Source: JABMMZ01 sp044368575
Lineage (GTDB): Bacteria; Bacteroidota; Bacteroidia; NS11-12g; UBA955
DNA length: 29,165 nt
NCBI GenBank assembly: GCA_044368575.1
Contig: JBIPPH010000026.1
Span: 1 to 29,165 of the forward strand
Reading direction: 5' to 3'
Notes under the pieces: generated by a model
Seen by the model: the letters and a program-made list of their open reading frames with translations, nothing else
The model's database searches: none
What the model was told of the DNA's origin: nothing
Shown: positions 23,202 to 29,165 of the stretch, in pieces
Position numbering within the stretch: position 1 is the stretch's first letter
Layout of the letters: every line of letters begins with the position of its first letter
Program-made: the position numbers and the translations under genes

Positions 23202-26200
23202 AGCGATAAACATGCAAGATTTTAATGTGGCAAAAGTGCAATTGCGCGATTCGAATTTAGTAGAAGCGAGTGCAGGTACTGGTAAAACCTATTCTATTTC
23301 TGTTTTGGTTTTGCGCCTAATTTTAGAAAGCAATGTGCCTATTCAAGAAATATTAATGGTCACATTTACCAAATCAGCTGTTGCTGAATTGGAGCACAGA
23401 GTGAGGGCATTTGTAAGACAGGTATATGCAATAGTTTGTCAGGATCAAACCCAGCTTTCAAATCCATCTATTCAAGCTTTAATTGACCAAGCTATTGCAA
23501 GTGTTGGTGAAGCAGAGGTAAAGAAACGACTGAATAATGCGCTTTTGTTTTTAGACGAAACGGCCATCATGACCATTCATGGATTTTGCCAAAAAACACT
23601 GAATGAATTTGCCTTTGAAACAGACCAAATGTTTAATGCAGGCACGATTACTCCTATAGAATTTGAAAGTGTAAAAAGCGATGCGGTAAATGCCTTTTGG
23701 CGCACACATATGAATGCGATCGGGCATTTGACTTTGTCAAGACTAAATAAACTTAACTGCAATAGAGCACAGTTGTTGTCTTTGTTGTCGTCTAGATTGA
23801 ATGGCCAAACCTATTTGCATACTGCTCAAGAGCCAGTATTTGACCCTCAATTGATAGACAATTTTGAAACTAAAATCCAAACTTTTGAAACAGATTTTAA
23901 GGCTAATTGTAAACTTGCGCAAGCCTATTTAAATTCGAACGCTCAAGACTTAATCACGCGCATACAAAATCACAGAAATGCAAAAAATAAAGACCTGATA
24001 AAATACATTCAACATGCAAAGGCGCTATACAAGTTATTGTATTATGAAAAGAATACACCCAATTATGTATTTGATATTTTTTCGGGGGTGTTAGAATGGT
24101 TTGAACCGCTCAGACATCAAGAGGAACAGATAGATCAATCGCTCACTGCATTTAAGTATAATGTTCAGTCAAAGGCTTTAGAGGAGGTGTTTTTGATGGT
24201 TCAAAGTCGTTTGTCACAATTGGGTGTCATAACATTTGATGATATGATTTCCAAACTCCACCATGCAGTGGTAAGCAAAGACAATAAAAGTTTACATCAA
24301 TCGCTCAGGCAGAAATACAAAGCTGTTTTAATTGATGAATTCCAAGACACGGATAAACTTCAATTTGAGTTGTTCAATACCTTGTTTAACAAACACTCTA
24401 TATTGTTTTACATAGGGGATCCAAAACAGTCTATTTATGCTTGGCGAAAGGCAGACATTAATACCTATTTTATGGCGCGTCATTTAGTGCGTCATGTGTA
24501 TACAATGAATACCAATTACCGATCAAGTGCCTCTGTTATTGATGGGTTAAATCATTTCTTTTTGCCCGAAGAAAACTTTGATACTTTTGCCTTCGACCAA
24601 TCAGCAGATGCCATTAAGTATTGGCATGTAAAGGCTAATAACACCTTAAAGTCATCAGTAAGGGCGGATTGGTATAAACAAAAACCAATCCTGTATACTG
24701 CTTGCAAAGACAAACAGACTGTAATGAATAGTTGCTTGCATCATTTGAAGCAATTGTTAGAGTCCAATACTGAATTATACATTAAAGATCAGTGGAGACC
24801 CGTAAAAACCTCTGATATCTGTATTCTTGTTCGCAGTAATAATGAAGCAGCTGAAATACAAAAACTTTTAAGGCGTTATGCTTTCCCATCAGTCACTGTT
24901 GATGATGCGAAATTATCAGACAGCCCTGAGGCGAAAGCCATTTATTATTTATTGTTTGCAGTTTTCAATATCAATCGTTCAAATGTGAATCGTGCCTTGT
25001 TGAATCCATGGATGGGGTTTGATGAAGTCAAACTGCTAAAAATCAATGAATCCTTATTGTTAGAACGTTTTAAATACTATCAAACACTATGGGATAAGGA
25101 AGGGGTGTTTGTATTGTTGATGCAGGTTTTTTCTGATTTTGAGGTAAAGGCAAGGTGTATGGATGCATCCTTCCCAGAGGGCAATAGGGTATTGTCGAAT
25201 TTGCTTCAGTTTACTGAGTTGTTGCACAAACACCAATTAAATCAGCATTTTCAAGCTTTGGATTTATTGAATTGGTTGCAAAAATTATTGGAAGACAAGA
25301 AACGCTCTGGGGATGAATTTGAAATGCGTATGGAGAGTGATGACGCTGCAATCACCATTATGACCATTCATAAAAGTAAGGGCTTAGAATTTCCTGTAGT
25401 CTTTGCGCCAACATTGAATTTAACTCCGTTTAGTTCAAATATTATTAATTTCAGAGATCCTGAATCAGCTCAATATTATTTCGGAGAAGCAGCACTATTA
25501 AGCCCTAAACAATTATTGGTTTTCAATACTCAAATAGAACAAGAACACAGACGATTGATTTATGTGGCATTGACAAGAACCGCTCATTTGTGTTACCTCT
25601 ATAATAATCTTCATAAAAAGACAAGTTCTTTGGCGCCTTTTATGCCTTCAATGGAACAAAATCCTTCAGTTGAATGCTTAGCACCTGAAGAGGTGTCTTT
25701 GCCTAAAGGATACGCATATAAACCAAGACATTCTACGCAAGGGTCTGTTCATCGCATACCAAACCATTTTGAATTGCAAGATTCTGCCTGGCGAAAATGG
25801 AGTTATTCATCGATTGTTTCTGAACACGAGCAAATGCCTGTGTTAGCGGCATTGCCATCTTCGGATGCCTATGAAGACTGGGTATTAAGGCAATTGCCCA
25901 AAGGCGCTACTACAGGTAATATGCTGCATTTATTGTTTGAACGCATGGTTTTTAATGCGCCCAATCAGTGGAGTAGATTAATAGAACAATCAGTAAAAGG
26001 ATTGGCAGAATATAAAAGAGCCAGTTATGCTACACACCTACAATCCATGATGGAACATATTTGTAATGTCCCATTCAAACATAACGAAACCACATTTAAG
26101 CTTTCAGAATTATCATCTCAATACACTTTAAATGAGCTTGAATTTGATTTTCAAATACAAGAGGGCAGTGGCAAAGCCATTAAATCACTTTCAACAGAAG

Positions 26201-26595
26201 CGGTTGTATTAGATGTTAAATACAACGAACAGTTGATTGGGATGATGAATGGAAAAATGGATATGCTGTTTCAAATGCATGGAAAGTACTTTATTTTGGA
26301 TTGGAAGTCAAATTATTTGGGCCCTCAAGTTGCTGATTATGCGCCTGATCAATTAAACCATGCGATGAATCACAACCATTATCATCTGCAATACCATTTA
26401 TACAGTATTGCAGCAGTTAAGTACTTAAAATCAAGGTTGCAAAACTTTGATTATGATCAGGATTTTGGCGGTGTGTATTATGTGTTTGTTAGAGGCGTTA
26501 GAGCAGATCAAACTACTGGTATATTTTACGCCAAGCCTAGTTTAAACAAGCTTAAACAATTAGCAGCAGCGGTAGGTGCAACTTTTGATTTCTAA
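23191..26595 (+). CDS. recB: RecBCD enzyme (exonuclease V) subunit RecB
   Basis: A 1134-residue RecB (E. coli 1180): an SF1A 3'-5' helicase joined to a RecB-family nuclease. Helicase motifs are Walker A EASAGTGKTY (25-34), TFTKSAVAELEHRV, TIHGFCQKTL, LIDEFQDTD, YIGDPKQSIYAWRKADI, NTNYRSS, and ITIMTIHKSKGLEFPVVFAP. The C-terminal nuclease keeps its active-site text: NGKMDMLF with Asp 1024 and YFILDWKSNYLG with Asp 1037 and Lys 1039, like the GFIDLVF...YYLLDYKSN of E. coli RecB, so the nuclease should be active. The ATG at 23191 overlaps recC by 11 nt; an in-frame ATG seven codons later (23212) is a possible alternative. Confidence 0.96.
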   Translation: MTTKAINMQDFNVAKVQLRDSNLVEASAGTGKTYSISVLVLRLILESNVPIQEILMVTFTKSAVAELEHRVRAFVRQVYAIVCQDQTQLSNPSIQALIDQAIASVGEAEVKKRLNNALLFLDETAIMTIHGFCQKTLNEFAFETDQMFNAGTITPIEFESVKSDAVNAFWRTHMNAIGHLTLSRLNKLNCNRAQLLSLLSSRLNGQTYLHTAQEPVFDPQLIDNFETKIQTFETDFKANCKLAQAYLNSNAQDLITRIQNHRNAKNKDLIKYIQHAKALYKLLYYEKNTPNYVFDIFSGVLEWFEPLRHQEEQIDQSLTAFKYNVQSKALEEVFLMVQSRLSQLGVITFDDMISKLHHAVVSKDNKSLHQSLRQKYKAVLIDEFQDTDKLQFELFNTLFNKHSILFYIGDPKQSIYAWRKADINTYFMARHLVRHVYTMNTNYRSSASVIDGLNHFFLPEENFDTFAFDQSADAIKYWHVKANNTLKSSVRADWYKQKPILYTACKDKQTVMNSCLHHLKQLLESNTELYIKDQWRPVKTSDICILVRSNNEAAEIQKLLRRYAFPSVTVDDAKLSDSPEAKAIYYLLFAVFNINRSNVNRALLNPWMGFDEVKLLKINESLLLERFKYYQTLWDKEGVFVLLMQVFSDFEVKARCMDASFPEGNRVLSNLLQFTELLHKHQLNQHFQALDLLNWLQKLLEDKKRSGDEFEMRMESDDAAITIMTIHKSKGLEFPVVFAPTLNLTPFSSNIINFRDPESAQYYFGEAALLSPKQLLVFNTQIEQEHRRLIYVALTRTAHLCYLYNNLHKKTSSLAPFMPSMEQNPSVECLAPEEVSLPKGYAYKPRHSTQGSVHRIPNHFELQDSAWRKWSYSSIVSEHEQMPVLAALPSSDAYEDWVLRQLPKGATTGNMLHLLFERMVFNAPNQWSRLIEQSVKGLAEYKRASYATHLQSMMEHICNVPFKHNETTFKLSELSSQYTLNELEFDFQIQEGSGKAIKSLSTEAVVLDVKYNEQLIGMMNGKMDMLFQMHGKYFILDWKSNYLGPQVADYAPDQLNHAMNHNHYHLQYHLYSIAAVKYLKSRLQNFDYDQDFGGVYYVFVRGVRADQTTGIFYAKPSLNKLKQLAAAVGATFDF

Positions 26596-26651
26596 AAAAA
26601 TTAAGTTTTATTCACATTGGCGAAATACGATTAAGTATTTATGAATAAGAC

Positions 26652-26677
26652 TAATCCTTGTTTTTGACAAAGGATTA
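26652..26677. other. Hairpin downstream of recB
   Basis: TAATCCTT (26652-26659) pairs with AAGGATTA (26670-26677) around a 10-nt loop. No T-run follows, so it is not a standard terminator. It overlaps the -33 region of the promoter for the WG-repeat gene. Confidence 0.4.
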
Positions 26678-26688
26678 TGTTAGATTTG
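26658..26688 (+). promoter_or_regulatory. Promoter for the WG-repeat gene
   Basis: A -33 TTG at 26658-26660 and a -7 TAGATTTG at 26681-26688 (perfect TAnnTTTG) are separated by 20 nt. Predicted start of transcription is near 26692, giving a leader of about 58 nt. Confidence 0.55.
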
Positions 26689-26749
26689 TGTAAGTAGGTG
26701 ATGCAACCCTTTTGTCATCTATAGATTCTAATTCTTAAACTATAAGCTG

Positions 26750-27757
26750 ATGAGTGGTTTTGTAAGCATATCGAACAAGCGATTTCTACTGATTTTATTG
26801 GCGTTTGCGTTTGTTTTTTCCAAAACCCATGCTCAAACTTATAAACCGTATTTTCATCAAGCACTTAAGCTGTTTTATTTTTCTAAAGATGGTCAGCTAG
26901 ATACATCCAACAAATTTTATGATTATGCAGAACCCATTAAAGAGGGAATAGCTTTAGTGAGGTATCAACACAAATGGCAATTTTTAGACAGTCAACTCAA
27001 TGTGTTTTGCGATGTGTTTTTTTCAGAAGCAACTGGTTTTACCAATGGCTTTGCTACGGTTTTCTTAGACAACGGTCAGTGTCAAGTAATCAATAAGCAA
27101 AGACAGTTCTTATTTGCTGAGCCAGTAGACCAAGTTTCAAGCATGCAAAATGGCTATTTAGCATACTCTAAAGGGGGTAAATGGGGATTAGTGAATGATT
27201 CAGGGCAAATAATACTCTCTCCAACTTTTGATGGCATTAGTAATGTTCATGGCAACGTCTATTGGGCTATGCAATCAGGTCGTTGGGCTTTATGGTCTGT
27301 TAAAGGGCAGCCAATTTTGCCTGAAACGTTTGATTTAGTGAGCGCTAATTCAAATGGTAATGTTATAGCTTTTAAGCAAAATAGTGTCTTTTTAATTGAA
27401 ACTTCCACAGGTCGAATTAAATCCCAATATTCTTTGCCTATAGCCTATCAATCTCAGGCCTGTAAAGCCCTGTATCTTATTGGCGATCTTATGGTAATTC
27501 AAATGGGGGGCAAAGATTTTATAGCCCTCAAAAAAGGCAAGCAGCTTTGGCAAAAACAAGCAAGCCAATTTAAAACAGATGGTTACAGTCAACTAGCGTT
27601 TCAAGAACAAGGTTTTTATAAGTTATATGATCTCAATTTGAATACGTTGTCTAATCAGGCTTATGAGGATTTGGAGTTTTATCCTGAGCATTGGTTGAAA
27701 ATCTATTTAGGACCCTATTACTATTTTAAAACGCCTGAAGAAAATTTGTTGCGATGA
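26750..27757 (+). CDS. Secreted WG-repeat protein
   Basis: A 335-residue exported protein with a signal peptide (KRFLLILLAFAFVFSKTHAQ, residues 10-29). The mature part has WG/KWG-type repeats, for example ALVRYQHKWQFLDSQLN, YSKGGKWGLVNDSGQII with the FDGIS strand that follows, and AMQSGRWALWSVKGQPI. WG-repeat domains are common in Bacteroidota and their function is unknown. The layout resembles the first WG-like protein (636-2042), but I see no close sequence identity. It overlaps by ATGA (27754-27757) the start of the PKD-domain gene, so the two are probably translated together. Confidence 0.75.
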   Translation: MSGFVSISNKRFLLILLAFAFVFSKTHAQTYKPYFHQALKLFYFSKDGQLDTSNKFYDYAEPIKEGIALVRYQHKWQFLDSQLNVFCDVFFSEATGFTNGFATVFLDNGQCQVINKQRQFLFAEPVDQVSSMQNGYLAYSKGGKWGLVNDSGQIILSPTFDGISNVHGNVYWAMQSGRWALWSVKGQPILPETFDLVSANSNGNVIAFKQNSVFLIETSTGRIKSQYSLPIAYQSQACKALYLIGDLMVIQMGGKDFIALKKGKQLWQKQASQFKTDGYSQLAFQEQGFYKLYDLNLNTLSNQAYEDLEFYPEHWLKIYLGPYYYFKTPEENLLR

Positions 27758-29165
27758 AGGCAGCCAAAACAAATAGCTCATTCATTTATAGCATAGGTTT
27801 ATGCTTGTTAATGGGGATTGTTTTGATGTCGGAATCTAGGGCTCAGCAAACTTTGGTTTGTCCTAAAAACATTGATTTTGAATTAGGTAATTTGAGTATT
27901 TGGAAGCCATTCACTGGTTCTTGCTGCCCGATTGTAGCGAATACCGCGGGTGCAGCTACGGGACGTCACACAATTGTTTCAGGAACTGGAACAGATCCCT
28001 ATGGTGGGTTTCCTATTGTACCAGCTGGAGGTGGTTTGTATGCCCTTAAATTAGGCAATAATGGAACAGGTGCTCAAGCTGAAAAAGCTAGGTATCATGT
28101 GAGGATTCCATCGGGAGTTAATAATTACAGTTTGATTTACAGATACGCAGTTGTATTTCAAGACCCTGGTCATACAGCTGCTCAACAGCCTCGATTTGAA
28201 GTTAAAACCTTTGACTCTGCTACCAATCAGTCCATATCTTGTAATACACATACTTATATTGCCGCATCCAATTTGCCTGGTTTTGTTCGTTCGACAGTCA
28301 ATACGTCTGTATACTATAAATCATGGGCAACAGCTACCATCAATTTATCTGGTTATGCCGGTAAAACTGTAATTTTAGATTTTGCCAGCGGAGATTGTTC
28401 TTTGGGCGGTCACTTTGGTTATGGTTACGTGGATTTGAGTTGTGGCTTATTTCAAATCAGCACTGTTGCTTGTAAAAAACAACCAACATCAACGATGTCT
28501 GCCCCTCCAGGTTTTCAAAGTTACAAGTGGTTAGACTCCACCAAAACCAATTTGTTAGGCACAAGCAGTACTTTGGTGGTAAATACACCAACTAAAAAAA
28601 CCAAATACTTTGTTGTGCTCACACCCTATACCGGATTTGGTTGCCCAGATACTTTGTCAACTACCATAACTGTAACAGATGTTGTTGCCAATTATGCCAT
28701 TGCGCCTGCCCCAAAGCAATGTTTCAAAGGCAATGCTTTTACATTTACTAATACTTCTACCACCAATTCAACGCCACTAACTTATGCTTGGTCATTTGGT
28801 GATGGCAGTACCTCTACTGCAACATCTCCCTCAAAATCATACGCTTTATCTGATAGTTTTAAGGTAAGATTAATTGCAACTACACCTGAGGGTTGTAAGG
28901 ATACCATATCAAAGTATGTTACGGTATATCCTTCGCCACAAATGGGGTTTTTAATTAATGATTCAGATCAGTGCTTTAAAAACCATAATTTTATTTTCAC
29001 TAATACTACGTCATTGGCCTCGGGCAGTAAAACCAATTACTGGACTTTTGGAGATAACACCAATTCAAGTGATACTTCACCAAGCAAAACCTACTCGAGT
29101 TATGGCAATTACACCGTCAAATTAAAAATCGTCAGCGATAAAGGTTGCTCAGATTCCATTAGCAA
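27754..29165 (+). CDS. PKD-domain surface protein (C-terminus beyond window)
   Basis: An open frame of 470 codons that runs off the right edge without a stop. It starts with a signal peptide (FIYSIGLCLLMGIVLMSESRA, then QQ). Residues about 35-240 form a beta-rich N-terminal domain beginning NIDFELGNLSIWKPFTG, of a kind common in Bacteroidota PKD/adhesin proteins; next comes an Ig-like stretch (about 245-310, SAPPGFQSYKWLDS). Two tandem PKD domains follow, each beginning with QCFK: the first (about 318-398) has YAWSFGDGS at 344-352, the second (from about 399) has YWTFGDNT at 429-436. Such proteins are typically type IX-secreted adhesins, but the sorting domain is outside the window. Confidence 0.85.
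   Translation, partial: MKAAKTNSSFIYSIGLCLLMGIVLMSESRAQQTLVCPKNIDFELGNLSIWKPFTGSCCPIVANTAGAATGRHTIVSGTGTDPYGGFPIVPAGGGLYALKLGNNGTGAQAEKARYHVRIPSGVNNYSLIYRYAVVFQDPGHTAAQQPRFEVKTFDSATNQSISCNTHTYIAASNLPGFVRSTVNTSVYYKSWATATINLSGYAGKTVILDFASGDCSLGGHFGYGYVDLSCGLFQISTVACKKQPTSTMSAPPGFQSYKWLDSTKTNLLGTSSTLVVNTPTKKTKYFVVLTPYTGFGCPDTLSTTITVTDVVANYAIAPAPKQCFKGNAFTFTNTSTTNSTPLTYAWSFGDGSTSTATSPSKSYALSDSFKVRLIATTPEGCKDTISKYVTVYPSPQMGFLINDSDQCFKNHNFIFTNTTSLASGSKTNYWTFGDNTNSSDTSPSKTYSSYGNYTVKLKIVSDKGCSDSIS

Noticed and set aside
20007..26595. AddB/AddA pair rather than RecC/RecB
   Set aside because: The first protein has no helicase or iron-sulfur nuclease motifs and matches RecC text (MRSIPFKVV, GIAANIEF); a separate RecD gene is also present.
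28051..28372. Short frames on both strands inside the PKD-domain gene
   Set aside because: The long open frame from 27754 has a signal peptide and clear PKD domains; the shorter frames are shadows.

Overview
The window looks like chromosome of a member of the phylum Bacteroidota; I cannot place it below phylum from sequence alone. The signs are a gldH tail (gliding/type IX secretion), a C-terminal type IX secretion sorting domain, a PKD-domain surface protein, WG-repeat proteins, a tmRNA tag of the GENNFA-type, weak Shine-Dalgarno sites, and many promoters matching the phylum's own -7 element TAnnTTTG. Composition is AT-rich and fairly even. I see no insertion sequence, integrase, prophage, CRISPR array or tRNA gene.

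Layout. 1-2042 (+): the end of gldH, a DCC-family thiol-disulfide protein and a secreted protein with a duplicated module, with start and stop codons overlapping. 1984-4178 (-): a LysM + RlpA-like wall protein followed by an O-antigen ligase-like polymerase. 4303-5169 (+): a membrane-anchored J-domain protein, tail to tail with a secreted beta-propeller carrying a type IX sorting tail (5150-6346, -). 6423-10779 (+): a run of small and housekeeping genes: a DUF5522-like mini-protein, a small hypothetical, a Ppx/GppA phosphatase, ndk, NAD kinase, exonuclease III and a glycosyltransferase. 10780-13132: ccmB (-), a TerB-like protein (+) and a saccharopine dehydrogenase-like enzyme (-). 13233-14486 (+): a secreted coiled-coil protein with its own terminator.

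14487-15301 has no protein gene. It holds a pair of diverged, hairpin-rich repeats and then the tmRNA gene ssrA on the minus strand, whose 3' end lies 7 nt from one repeat copy. Next come a lipoprotein (-), a secreted YncE-like beta-propeller and a secreted DRGH nuclease with a Cys/His tail (+).

18238-26595 (+) is a tightly overlapped recD-recC-recB operon encoding a full RecBCD (exonuclease V) enzyme. Nuclease and helicase motifs are intact, but RecC differs from the E. coli protein at several positions that contact Chi. This operon is the most notable content: as I recall, AddAB is the commoner enzyme in this phylum, and the gene order is unlike that of E. coli. The window ends with a second WG-repeat protein overlapping by ATGA the start of a PKD-domain surface protein that runs off the right edge.

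Two regulatory themes recur. First, several -7 elements end exactly 4 nt before the start codon (6346, 13132, 15829), predicting leaderless or nearly leaderless mRNAs; at 11443-11460 two face-to-face -7 elements form a near-palindromic bidirectional promoter. Second, all four convergent gene pairs overlap or abut at their stop codons with no intrinsic terminator between them.
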